Notes under the pieces: generated by a model
The model's database searches: none
The model's input: only the letters and a program-made list of their open reading frames with translations
What the model was told of the DNA's origin: nothing
Program-made: the position numbers and the translations under genes
Part shown: positions 34,786 to 46,392 of the stretch, one piece after another
How the letters are laid out: each line of letters starts with the position of its first letter
Numbering within the stretch: the first letter of the stretch is position 1
Assembly: GCA_963854835.1 (NCBI GenBank)
Contig: OY978529.1
Location: 44,987,321-45,051,320 of the forward strand
Direction: 5' to 3'
Length of the DNA: 64,000 nt
Origin: Megamerina dolium
Lineage: Eukaryota > Arthropoda > Insecta > Diptera > Megamerinidae

Positions 34786-36300
34786 TCTACTATTTACATA
34801 TAAAAACATACGTAAGTGTTTTTATCACCCTGAGAATTACCAAATACATTTATTTGGTACTTTGATTTTATTGCTATATTTGATTTGCGCTTACCTAACA
34901 ATAATTGTGACATTGTCACAAAATATATGAAATATTTTGTTCACCTTTTTATCATGTGAACTTTTTTTTTTTTTGTCTACCACTTTCCACTCTATGACCT
35001 GCTGATATACACAGGGTTGGGTATATGGATGAATTCGTATAGTCTGGAATAAAAAGTATATACGTTTGTAACTATGTATGTTTATAGTATTAAAAATACA
35101 CTTGTATGTGTCACTGTCACATCAAGGGCATCGTTTAAACGGAATTGTAAGCAAACAATCGCAAAGAGCCAAAACGATGAGTGAGTTAAAAGCAAAGTTA
35201 CTGTGACAATGTATTGTATTTGATGTGTGCAATAAAATTTTATTTGTGGGGTGCTTTTAGGCGTTCATACTTTAGGAGGAAGTATAATATTTAATGTCAC
35301 AATCAGACTTCATTTGTACACACTAATCTCATTTATTATTATTTTAATATTTTTGTGCATCTGCATGGAAAGTCAGATTTTTTTAATAATTTTATTGTCC
35401 GATGGTATTACTATGAAAACTTCTATCCAATGTCAATATAGGTGAAAATAATGCATATTTCTTTGCCAAAAGGCAGTAACCGCTTAAGTTGAGCTAAGAG
35501 AGAATTTAGTATCATTTTCGTAAAGTTCGCATATAAACATTTTAAGAAAATCAAGAAAAACCAAAAAATTGATATTCATTTAAGTTCATTTGCCTTCGAA
35601 GAAGAAAGAACCCAAATTATCAATTTTAATCGTAGGTAATTCTTGAGTTTATATCAAAGTTGCCGATATCTTCAAAATTTGAAAATTCAATCAACTGATT
35701 GAGATTTTACTGATTTCCCCTTTTCATTTACCCATTAAATTTGTGGAAAATTAATTTTGGTTGCTTCGAAAAAAAAACACTCTATTGCACATACCATTAC
35801 GTTTGTTCATAACAGTTGGATGATGTGTGTTTGTTTAAGTGGAACAGTAAAAAAGTTTAGGTAAAAAACAAATGTCACATGTCAAATGTTTTCATTTTGA
35901 AAAGGATGACATATGGATAGATTTCATTCAATTAACAAAATGCTTTTGAAAACGAAGACGATACTAAAGCGCATGGTTTCCATGGTCTTGCAATAAAAAA
36001 AACGGTTTTTTTGATAATTACTTGTAATTTTTTTTTAGTCGATCTCATATTTCATATTACGCTCAAGACGCCATTGGGACTGCTTTGGCGCAGACCATAT
36101 ATTATTTTAATTTTTAATTGTTTTTGTAGTATTGTGTATATTTTTTGAATTGTTGAAATTATATTTGAAGAACGGTACACATTTTGGGCGATTTCAATTG
36201 TTTCTATTATTATTCATTAGTACTGCTCATCGTGCATGCTCAATCGAATTGAAGTTGTAGTGAACAGAGCACAACTTGGTTTTTTTTTTCAAAATCGTTT
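32765..36300. other. Intergenic, microsatellites, no gene seen
   Basis: Holds a (CT)n(CA)n tract at about 34741-34788 and diverged repeats of GACTCATAAA-like sequence at 33080-33330. Frames at 34656-34930 and 35251-35445 are low-complexity artefacts. Confidence 0.5.
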
Positions 36301-36303
36301 TTC

Positions 36304-36435
36304 TATATCCTGCACGAGTGCATGGTATATTCATTACGGTCATATATTGGTAACCACTTAAGGAAAGTTTCTTAAATATATGTAGAATCAGAGTCACCTA
36401 GAAGTCGATTTAACGATATGTTAATATTTAAACTA
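36304..36435 (-). mobile_element. 3' end of a second DINE-1-like element
   Basis: The minus strand repeats the right end of the 28-31 kb element: ATCGTTAAATCGA, TTCCTTAAGTGG, CGTAATGAATATACCATGCA, then a terminal stem-loop (36304-36314 with 36319-36329, CGAG loop). The stem has changed from the other copy on both sides and still pairs. The rest of the element is absent. Confidence 0.65.
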
Positions 36436-36578
36436 CAATAAATTCGGCATGAGTAATTTATGATCCAAAGGTGATAATGGGCTTAATAATTTTGCAGAAA
36501 ATGGGAGAACCACTGTTCATTGTTGATGGTTCATCTCATACAGAGTGTCTGAATTGTTTATACTTTAAACAGTATTTT

Positions 36579-37660
36579 ATTAATATTATTATTCAAGCTA
36601 TTCAATGCAATGCGACCTAAAAGATCTTTTGTGCGCCCATTGCCCAATTAGAACAATTCTAGACTATTTATAGAATCCACAGGTATCGTTTTCTATCACA
36701 CCTATTTTCTTCATATGGTAGTTGAGTCTACGGTGACCAGTGAGCACCTCTGTGTAGAGTTTTATGTCATTTTAACATATGCGGGGTCAATAAGTCCCTT
36801 CAACTACCACATGCCCGTTTGGGCTCTCCAGTAATTGAGTAGATTCCGTTTCTCCCTTTCGCATATCAAGTTGTTTATGAAACTGTTTGTAACCCCGCAA
36901 AAAGGCTCTGGCCCAATGAAATGACTGCTTGCGCCTTCCTTTGCAATGGAGTCGGCCATTTTATTTCCTTCGTGTCCCTCATATCCCGGAACCCACTAGG
37001 GCATTGAGAAGTTTAAAACATTCCCAAATCAGCCTTGATTGTAACCAGAATTTTGCCAGGATTTTTATGCCGAGAGGATGCATATTTTGGTGCCACGGGT
37101 ACCTCTACGTGTGCACTCTCTCGCACATACCTCTAAGGCATGGACCTCCGCCTGAAATATCGCTACTCCTCCAAGTCGAACGGTCTTTGATGACCACTTC
37201 AAAGTGCTTGGAGAAGCCTAGCTTTCTATCCATCTTGGGTAGCCCTAGTGCCGCACTGGTTGCCGTCCTTTTGACCATGAGGTGTGGAGCAGTGAGTCCA
37301 GTGAGTGCGCATTGTTTCCGTGACACCCAAACAGGCCATTCGATGAACCTTGCTAAGGATCATTCTAGCCTTTGTTTGATCTACCTTCGGTCACCACTCC
37401 AAGGAAACATAGATGATCATTGGCACTATTACGGTGCTATACGACCATTCCACCATTTGCCAGCTATATAGGATAAATGGTTATTCCAAGTCAGAGTTTT
37501 ATTTAAGATTACTCCTACATATTTCATTTCCTCGGATAGGGATAGAATTAAGTCTGTGCCCCATAGCGTTAGGGTTCCTATACTCAATTTCCTTCTTCTG
37601 GCAGTATTTTAGACAGAACTATATTTCGTACTTAGATAAATATTGTAGTGAGAAATAAGC
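36579..37660 (-). mobile_element. I/LOA-like non-LTR retrotransposon, RT end and RNase H
   Basis: Read on the minus strand, the end of the reverse transcriptase (RKQCALTGLTAPHLMVKRTA, 37326 downwards) leads into RNase H. There AIFQAEVHALEVCARECTRR keeps the catalytic Glu, then VPGYEGHEGNKMADSIAKEG and ASSHFIGPEPFCGV follow at about 36950-36870. One catalytic Asp position is replaced by a stop. The untranslated end has GGTCGCATTGCATTGAATAG and an AATAATAATATTAATAA-type tail at about 36579. The 3' end matches the element at 9308. Frameshifts and stops make it inactive. Confidence 0.8.
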
Positions 37661-37664
37661 CAAC

Positions 37665-40600
37665 AAGCAAGGTCTATTTCTTGATGCGGCTTCCATACAA
37701 AATCTCACGAGAAATGGGCAATCCATACCCATTATTTAACGTAACTTTCATACGAAATCGTGAAATAATTTTAATTGTCCTTCATATAAGACAACCATAT
37801 TGGACATATAAACTAATTTGAAAAGACAGAAGTAATTTTACAAGAAAATGTTTATTTAATGTAGAAAAGGCCCACTGTAAGATCATTTTTTAATTTATTG
37901 TGGTTTTATTTTAACATTTTTTGAGAATATTGGGAATTTTAATAATATTGGACTTCTCAGGATAAATAAATACCAGTGTTCAGTGATATTCGGGGTGCAA
38001 TAAGTAGCGTCTTAAAAAATTCAACTTTATTAATTCAATTGCGAAATACTAAAAACCCATCAACTTTTTTAATAATCAAAAATTATCAAATATTAAGTAT
38101 ATTGCTTTATAATTTCTACCCATTTTAAAGATAATTTATATGAAATATTATATATTCGATGAACTCAAAATAATAATAATTATTATAATTATTTCTATAA
38201 CCTTTGCTTCGTGTAGCATTGGTAAGATTTTACATGATAATTTTAATTAAACACCTTTTTAGGCTATGACTCGACAGCGCCTGCCAGCAACATATCAACA
38301 ACAGCTACAACGCAATGTACTTTTGCGAAATTATTCACTAGGATGCTTGTGTTTAAACCAATAACTAACCTCAAGGCATACTTTTAAACTTTAACTAAGC
38401 TTTCTTCTATCGTATCATACTCACTTACACGAACGGGTGTGCAAAGTGTTGAGGATATGCTTTGAATATTAATTAAAATTACCGAAATTAAAATTACATA
38501 CTATGCTGAACACTCACTTGGTAGTTAAAAGGCTTAAATGAAATTAAATCGTTTTAAAATCGGTGTATATATATATATATACAATTTTATGGTGAACACA
38601 CTAAATTATCGAAGTACTCATGCATTGCATTTAAGTAGTTTAGAATTAAATCACGTCAGCTCGAACTCTCTCTCTCTCTCTCTCTCTGCAACACTTTCTT
38701 AAACCTATAAGAAATGATTATAAGTTTTAATGAAATTATCACCATCATAGACAATATATTGTCATTGTATATTTTTTTTTGAATATTTTACACAAACGTT
38801 TAAGTATTGGATAAAGTAACTTTTGAATTGAAAATTTAATATTTATTATTCATAATATATACTCTTTAGGGTGAGTGTAATTAAACTGAATAATTCAATT
38901 GTTGAAATAACAACGATAATAATAATAATAATAATCATTATGGCTATTGTAAGCAAATAACTTCAAAGTTATTTTAGATTTTTGTCTAAAAAGTTATCTT
39001 TGCAAAAATATCTTTAGAAAATATTTGCGTTGGGCTTCTTCACTTCTTTTTGTTTTGTATGGTAGGATTTTCTTTAACTTTGTAGACATTAGTCTATGTC
39101 CTTTTTGTTTTTTTTTTGTTTTTTGCTTTAGAGCTTTGCTAATCAAACCCTCCTTGAAACAAGAGACATAACAAAAAACTTCTTTCTTTCTGACATTTCA
39201 GTAGAACATCATAATTTCAAACTTTCATATTCAAAAGCTGACACACAGTTGAATTGAATATTTTTTCCCTAGACTTTGCACTGACCCAATCTGGCTTAAT
39301 GCCAACAACAATATATCAAAGAATGAATATTTATGTAGTTAGAAAGTGGCTGAAAGCAAGGATATCAAAAAACAAAAAAGGTGAAGAAAATAAAACCAAC
39401 CCTTTGTATAAATGAAAAGTATGCCAAGTACGGTTATTACCTAACCACATATTTACATTCAGCTAATTGTGTTTCAGGACTGATTCAATAAAGCACATAA
39501 ACATCAATTATTCATTCAAATTTATTGGGTCTTCTTTAAAATAGGCTACATTTTAAACAATCTCTCTCCATCTCTCAAAAACGCTTCAGCATACCCAAGC
39601 AATTATGTTTATCCACTGCTTAATTATCCGGAAGAAATTACAATTGAACAATTTCTCATTTGAGAAGCGCTCAACGCGTATTTGTGATCCAAATTCCAAA
39701 TCGTTCTTGTATGCCTTCAGACAATAAATGGTCTATTTGAAGAAAAATCGAGATCATTTGGAGCGAGTCGGGCCCCGATGCGCCTAATTACAAATATTTC
39801 AGTTTGCTGGAAAATAATAGCATTATACAATGTATATTTTCGACCCTTGTCAACAGGCTAATTGACAGATCAATCTCAAAATCAACATCATAATACATCA
39901 AAATGCTGCCAACTTATGAAAAATAAAAGAGACTTAATTCTAAAACTTTTTTTCTCAAAGTGTATCTTGTTGTTGTTGTTGCAATTACATATACAGAAAA
40001 GTCAGGTTAAGTGGTACTCGTATAGTGTCCACAACAATTCACTTGACGAGCAGGTACTTCTTTTGCCACTATGCACGCATACAGCATCATTGACTAATTT
40101 GCATGAATTTGACATTTTTGAAGATACCTATTTGTTGTAATATACCACAGCGCCATATTAATTAACAAAAGACTATGTGGCTATTATTAACATCGTTGAG
40201 TATGGGCATATTGCTGTTCAACAACTTGGTTGACAGCATCAATTGCGACCGTATTTAGTTTATATGTATATATATGTATGTAAGTGTGCGTGGTGATGGC
40301 TTTTTCATGGCATTCAATCTTTTCAAAGTTTTTAATTAGAGTTTGAATAAGATTTTTCAATTTTATGAATGAATATGTACTATCTTAACCAAAAGGCATG
40401 ATGTTTTGATGGTACGAACCAAAATGTGAATCAAAAATGAATTTAAAATAATTAAAAGCACGAGTTTTACTAAGCAGCTTTTGATCAAATGAAAGAAAAG
40501 ACGCAAAATGAGAAACTTAAAGTATATTGTAGTTATATTTTGGGAAAAAATATTTATTTAAGCAAATTGTTCTTATATTTTGGCAACCATAGCAGTTTGA

Positions 40601-41085
40601 ACAACTTCAAATCGTCAACTTTTATTGGAATTCAGAACCAAAAAACAACAACAACATATTTCTTTGAACAAATTTCCCTCATTCTTTCGTATGTTGGCTC
40701 GTTTGAGATGGTAAATAGTTTTTGCTAAATAGTTTCTTTATGCAAATTGCAGCAATTTAGAAGTTACAAAAAATGTTTCAAATACACAATTTTGCCTTTT
40801 TTATTTTCGTTTCCGTTTCATTCGAAATGTATGCACCCTATTTATGCAAGGCTGTATACTATTGGCAGGGTAAATTTATTTGTATATGTATTTTTGTCAG
40901 CAAAAAGTTATACAAATGTTTATTTTTGTAAATAAAATATGTTGGCAAATACTTTGACATATTCATAGTTTTGAATATAAATACCAAACAAAAAAAGAAA
41001 GCGTATATTATTATACTTATTTGCATGTACCGTGTAGAGCATGTGGATTCACGGAAAGTTAAAGGAAATATGTCTTTTCAGTTTT
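37665..41085. other. Intergenic, microsatellites, no gene seen
   Basis: Contains (CT)n at 38666-38687, (TA)n near 38566 and (AAT)n at 38917-38935. At 39967-39998 a (TTG)n run followed by TACAGAAA loosely resembles the reversed tail of the hairpin retroposon. No coding region is supported. Confidence 0.5.
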
Positions 41086-41386
41086 TAGACTCTATTTTCA
41101 GAATAATTCTTCTTCGTATGTGGCCATAACAACCGATGATCGATTTAGGTCGAACATATAATGCGACGCCAGTCTTCTCTGTTCTTCGGTTGCTGGCGCC
41201 AATTGGATATTCCAAGCGCAGCCAGGTTACCCAACACATGGTCCTTCCAACGGAGGTATGGTCTTCCTCTTCTCTTGCATCCTTCAGCGAATGCAGCATT
41301 AAATTCTCTCTTTGCTAGAGCGTCTTCTTCCACTCGTCCGACATGACCTAGCCAACGCAGCCGCTGTATTTTGATTCGATTGACTA

Positions 41387-42691
41387 CACGGTGTCCAATA
41401 AGTTTTAATAAAAATGTTTTTCGCTATATTAAGGCAAGTTGACGAAATGAATGGAAAAATTTTATCCAAATGAGTTGTCTTATACATTTTGAAAAATTAT
41501 AAAAGGTTTTTATTTATTACGCCCCCCTTTGCTTTTTTTACTAAACCCAATCTCTTTTCAAAAGAGTCGCATGCGGCACGTACATGATTCATGGGCATTT
41601 CCTCCCATATCTTTTGTAAAGTTTTACGTAGCTGCCCCAAATTTCTTATTTTATAGTCGTTGAGCTTTGCTGTTATATATCCCCATGCGAAGAAATCCAT
41701 AGGATTAAGATCAGGGCTGCTTGGTGGCCACTCATCCTTCCTCAAAAAATCAGCCAAATTCTCTTCGCATCAGTCTTGACAAATTTTTGCAGTATGTGAT
41801 GGCGCTCCGTCTTGTTGAAAACAATAGTAGTCGTCACCAAACAAGTGTTTGCAAGCAGGGAGGACTACTGATTTCAAAACGTGCTCTTTGTAGTACACAG
41901 CATTTACTTTGACCCCCTTTTCAATAAAAACAAGCGGCAATTTACCCCTCTTGCAAAATCCGCCCCAAACCATGATCGAGAGAGCACTCTGATATCTGGG
42001 GACAAATAATTCTGATTCAGGAACATCCTCCAATGAAACAACCCATACTCGGTCGTTCTGTGCATTATGCGATTGCTGCAACACGAAAAGTTTTTCATCA
42101 GAAAATACGAACTCGTCGCCACCGTGTCAAGCCTGAATACTGCAGACTCTTTCAGCTCTCTTGTCCTTCGAATAAATGGAAACGCCGTGAATTTTTTGTT
42201 TTTTGTACGGCTTAAGTCCAACATCTTTTTTTAAAAGCAAATGAGCAGATGACTTGCTTATTTTTAAAGAGGCAGCTATTTTTCTCACGGAGCGGCACCT
42301 TTTTCGTCGAATTTGTTCTCTTACAATTTTGATATTGCTCTTCGTCCGGGCAGTGCGTGGACGGCCACTTTTCGGTCGATTTTCAGTAGACCCAGTTTCC
42401 TTAAATCGTTTTATGGTCTTATAAACAAAATCGCACTTGATTCCACCTTGTTTCAATGATTTGAAAATTGCATATGGCTTTATGCCTCGCAAAAATTGAT
42501 TAATAATTACTTCGCGCACGTTCTTCATCGTTTTTATTTAACTCAACTACAGCTGAAATGAAATGAATTCTATGACACGCTGCTCAGAAATGTAACGGGA
42601 TTTCATATATGTCAAAATAAAAACATACGCCTACTTTCTGTTATTTAAAATTAACGGAAAACATATTTATTAAAACTTATTGGACACCGTG
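41387..42691 (-). mobile_element. Full-length Tc1/mariner-superfamily DNA transposon, D37D type
   Basis: A 1305-bp element with terminal inverted repeats starting CACGGTGTCCAATAAGTTTT. They are identical over the first 26 bp and similar to about 38 bp. TA flanks both ends (41385-41386 and 42692-42693). It encodes one transposase on the minus strand (41497-42528). Spacing between the last two catalytic Asp residues is 37, the pattern of maT-type elements. It sits inside an RTE-like coding region and removing it leaves that frame continuous, so the insertion is clean and recent. The two inactivating TGA codons are the main damage. Confidence 0.9.
41497..42528 (-). pseudogene. D37D (maT-like) transposase, two in-frame TGA stops
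   Basis: A 343-codon frame from ATG at 42528 to the stop at 41497, with no frameshift. It cuts and pastes the surrounding element. N-terminal residues 1-115 hold paired helix-turn-helix sequence (INQFLRGIKPYAIFKSLKQG; RPKSGRPRTART as the GRPR-like linker; KIAASLKISKSSAHLLLKK). The catalytic acids are Asp144 (FSDEKLF), Asp240 (FQQDGAPSHTA) and Asp278 (SPDLNPMDFFAWG), giving D95D37D. WGGF at about 188-191 is also typical. Codon 134 (42127-42129) and codon 253 (41770-41772) are TGA; either could have arisen by one transition. The frame length is normal for the family (about 340). Apart from the stops all key residues are kept, so this copy died recently; intact relatives may exist elsewhere in the genome. 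Confidence 0.88.
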
Positions 42692-43270
42692 TATGTCAAT
42701 GTCAGCGTACAGCTCATACAGCTCATTGTTGTACCTCATGCGGTACTCGCCATCCACGCAAATAGGTCCGAAGATACTGCACAGAACTTTTCTCTTGAAA
42801 ACACCAAGTATCCTCTCATCAGTGGTGGAAATTGTCCAGGCTTCTGCGCCATATGTTAGGACAGGAATAATGAGGGACTTGTAGAGTATGATTTTCGATC
42901 TTCGAGAGAGGGCTCGACTAATCAATTGCTTACTTAGCCCACATTTCGATTTTACTTTTGAAATCAAATCTTTATGCTTAATCCAAAAACTATTATTTAG
43001 ACTTGGGTTACTTATTTACACAATTGGGACACAGGTAATATTCTTGAAGAGCAAGTGAATTCTTCATGAAGGTACTTAAAAAAAGGATTATAGACAAGGG
43101 TATATTTTTGATGAGGTGTACACAAAAATATTGTAACAACTATGTTCATTCGCAAAGAGAAAGAGAGTATAAAAAAGTTGTTGCATATTTCAAGGGGACA
43201 TATTGGTTTTCTTTTATTTTCTGTGGACTTTACGTTCTTTGTATAAAGATTTTGTCTGAAAATACCCCTA

Positions 43271-43433
43271 GTGAAATTTTTTGGCAAATAATTTTGTAGA
43301 ACATTTTAACCCTCTAGTGACTTCGGAAATGCCAATTTATTCAAACTTTCCAAAAAAAGGGGGTCAAAAGGACCCTTTCATGAGAGAGTTTATGGGTTAA
43401 AATGTTCTACAAAATTATTTCTCGTGAAATTTT
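43271..43433. repeat. Small fold-back element: 27-bp perfect inverted repeat within 10-bp direct repeats
   Basis: Arms at 43286-43312 and 43394-43420 are perfect complements over 27 bp (outer AAATAATTTTGTAGAACA, inner TTTTAACCC). Outside them GTGAAATTTT occurs on both sides in the same direction (43271-43280 and 43424-43433), like a target duplication. The centre contains GGGTCAAAAGGACCC. The inner arm edges read TTAACCC/GGGTTAA, which resembles a piggyBac junction, but the pairing continues past TTAA. The class is therefore undecided. Confidence 0.7.
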
Positions 43434-43439
43434 ACTATA

Positions 43440-45345
43440 TGTAGCCAAACTACACATTTCTTTTCGATCTGAATATTAATAGTTTTTTCCATTTATTCTA
43501 AAAACCCTCAAGCAAAAAATTGCAAACTTTTAGATTGATGGTTTTGCTCTATGAGTCTAGGGCTTTCATGTTAAGTTGGAATCATTCCGCTCCAAAATTC
43601 CTGTTTCACAGTATATTAGAATTTCATGATACAAAACCTACCTTTAACGACTTGTGTAGTAAATAAATTTGTGTATAGCGCCCTTTAATAAAATTTATAT
43701 ATTTTCTCAGAAATTATAAATTACTAATTTACGCGGATAATTTTTATGCAATTCAATGAAATATACAATATCGTTCAAAATGTCCCATTATTAAAGTACT
43801 TCTTTGCTAATTCACGAGTATTGTATTCAAAATAAGTCACCAAGTTTACGCATGACTTTATGACTACATTTACTATTGACATACTTCAACACTTAGGTAC
43901 GAGTATGCGTGTTGTGCGATTAGAAGAAAAGTAATATGGTGATGGTGGTTAGTTGAATACTTAATAATGTGCTACATGTTTAAAATGGCGAATAATATTT
44001 TTTAAAATTATTCACAAGTGAATACTGGCATACATTCACGTGTACATACCAATGTATATACTCTGTATGTTTATACAATGAAATGTCAGTTGTATACATA
44101 CATACATTTATAATTCCAAAGAAATTTATTATTCTCTTAGAATTATTGGAGCAAGAATAGAGAAGGAATTATAAAAAATGAAGAATTTAATAAGCAAATG
44201 TCACACACACACACGCATATATATAATTATGGCTGTTCAAAAAAGTATAGGATAAAGTCTTTACGTACATAAAAATGTATGCATAGTCTTGTATACAATT
44301 TTATGAACATCCCCTTATATTTGTGAATGTGCGGAAATGTGTGTGTTTATATGTTTACGCGCAAATTGCAGGAGATTATTCTTCTTTTATTCTGAATTGT
44401 ACGCACACACATGATGTTGTCGTCATCGTTGTTGTTTCCTTATTATAAACATGTTGCTAAACATGTACAAACATATCCCTATGTATGAGTATATACGATA
44501 CTTACATTGTAAATGAGAGGAGTACCATTCATATCCTTGACATAAATAATTCATAAAAACTGTTATGACTAACATTTTTCAATGAGTGCGCCTAGAAGTG
44601 TGTGTGTGTAAGTTTTGTAAACTCTACATTAAAATAATTTACGAAATATGTCTCTTCGTATATTAAGTACATATATGCGTGTAAGCAGTGAAGTGAATGT
44701 TTTATTTCAACATTTATATGCAATTATTGTCATACTTTTGCTTGTTCCTTTTTTTTCTTTATTTCTTTTGCTTATTTTGTTAAATTGTTGGCCTCTTTGT
44801 CATCAAATACTTGATGATATAATTAAGTAAATAAATTTGCTCTACGCCCTACAAAGAGGAAAACAGGCGAGATGTGACAACCAAAAAAAAAGACAAAAAT
44901 GTTATTGCTACAATACAATATTATTTTTTGCGTTTTTATGAATGTAGTATACATGAGAGCGGGAAAAAAAAACATACATACATTAACACCAATGATTATA
45001 TAGGTAATATTGTGTTTATTTTCTGTTGAGAAATGTACAAAAATGTTAATTAAACGATCAAAATTATAATAACATGAATATGTGTCGTATGTTGAATGAT
45101 GTCAGCATGAGGAATACTTGGAAATGAAATGTGAAAACATTTCGCCGCACTAATGTTTATAATTATATTTGATGACAATATATATATCAAAAGTTTCTCT
45201 TACAAGGAATGTACAAAAACAACAACAACAACAACAAAAATCTAAACAGAAATAGTTGGTTACAAAGTGCGTTTCACCTAAACTTTTCTTATTTATGTAT
45301 CTTCAATTTGTTTCTTGTACTCTTCAAATCTATTCTACATTAGGA
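43440..45345. other. Intergenic, no gene seen
   Basis: AT-rich with a (CA)n run near 44205 and a CAA run near 45218. No coding or mobile-element signature was recognised. Confidence 0.5.
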
Positions 45346-45350
45346 ATATA

Positions 45351-45819
45351 AAGGGTTATCCATTTTGGGGTTTCAAAAGTAAATGTAAATAAAACACATA
45401 TAAAATATTTTTTATCATGATATTTCTTTTTTATTATAAAGTTTGAACGTTGACATTATGTGTGAAATACTACATCATTTAAATGACCACCACGCGAATT
45501 GTTGCAAGCATCGATTCTTTTGAGGTCCACTTTTTGACACATATTGGGCGGTATCTCAGCCATAACGTGACGAATGTTGGTTTTTAGGTGCTCAAGAGTT
45601 AAAGGTTTATCTGCATAAACACAGTCTTTCGCGTAGCCCCACAAAAAAAAGTCAAGCGGTGTCAAATCGCATGATCTTGGTGGCCACTTGATATCGCCAC
45701 GACGAGAAATTACGCGGCCAGAAAATTTTTACAATTGTTTAAAATTGTTTTAACAACTCAGTTTGACAGATGTCGAATTCTAGCCCTATACTTTTGAAAC
45801 CGCGAAATGGATAACCCTT
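45351..45819 (-). mobile_element. Tc1/mariner-superfamily deletion derivative, 469 bp
   Basis: Terminal inverted repeats starting AAGGGTTATCCATTT match over about 31 bp with a few differences and are flanked by TA (45349-45350, 45820-45821). The minus strand keeps a transposase C-terminus: KWPPRSCDLTPLDFFLWGYA with the third catalytic Asp, then KTNIRHVMAEIPPNMCQKV and SRGGHLNDVVFH to a stop at 45456. The N-terminus and the first two acids are deleted. The CDLTPLDFFLWG and RGGHL motifs belong to a widespread insect transposase group different from the mariners and the D37D element here. Confidence 0.78.
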
Positions 45820-45824
45820 TACTA

Positions 45825-46388
45825 TTTTCGATGTAGGCCTAAACGAAGACTAGGGTAAATGGGTGGGCGATTTGTTGATTATAAAGCCGGTTTCGACTCT
45901 CCTTTACCACACTAAACAAATCAAATACGGTTAAACCAGATATATTCGAAATTTCATGAATTTATTGATAAATTATTAGTAAATAATTTTTATTATGTTT
46001 GTTTTCTTGCAGTTTTTGTGAATAGCTAAATTAAATGAACCACATCGTTTTAAAATATAAGATATAATTTTCAAACTTATGTCACTTACAGTTAAACAAA
46101 CAAAAAAATATATATTTCAAATATACTCTATCCGTTTCAAGAACGGTTGACTTCACGCACTCAAGTCGAAAACTGATTTCTTCGGTTGCAATTGGCAACA
46201 CCGCTCGCACATGTTTACACACATGAGCAAAACCTATATATTCTGAAAATAGGGTTAAAAATAAGGTAAACCTCTCTGGCCGTTTTTCTACATCAATTCG
46301 TTTTTTAGACGCAAATTATTTTAAATTAATATTACTCATACGCCTTTTTTTTTTTATAGAAACATATTTTTTATGAGTCAAAAATATA
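45825..46388. other. Intergenic, no gene seen
   Basis: Mixed composition. TTGGCAACACCGCTC at about 46192 is a less AT-rich spot with no supported role. Confidence 0.45.
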
Positions 46389-46392
46389 TATA

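Larger units (their letters stand above)
41090..42985 (-). mobile_element. RTE-like retrotransposon C-terminal part, interrupted by a D37D transposon
   Basis: Minus-strand reading: ILYKSLIIPVLTYGAEAWTI, TTDERILGVFKRKVLCSIFG, YRMRYNNELYELYADIDI, then the transposon (41387-42691). It resumes VNRIKIQRLRWLGHVGRVEE, AEGCKRRGRPYLRWKDHVLG and ALGISNWRQQPKNREDWRRI to a stop near 41145. The code continues in frame across the insertion at a TA. The untranslated end GGTTGTTATGGCCA matches that at 25945. Upstream parts are missing (5' truncation). This piece has a longer uninterrupted frame than the other RTE-like remnants here, so it is probably the youngest. Confidence 0.85.

Noticed and set aside
34656..34930. 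Two overlapping frames with SLSLSLSHTHT
   Set aside because: Translated (CT)n(CA)n microsatellite.
39967..39998. (TTG)n followed by TACAGAAA, possible third hairpin-retroposon tail
   Set aside because: Only the tail and a few bases match, with no stem or target duplication; simple CAA/GTT runs are common here.
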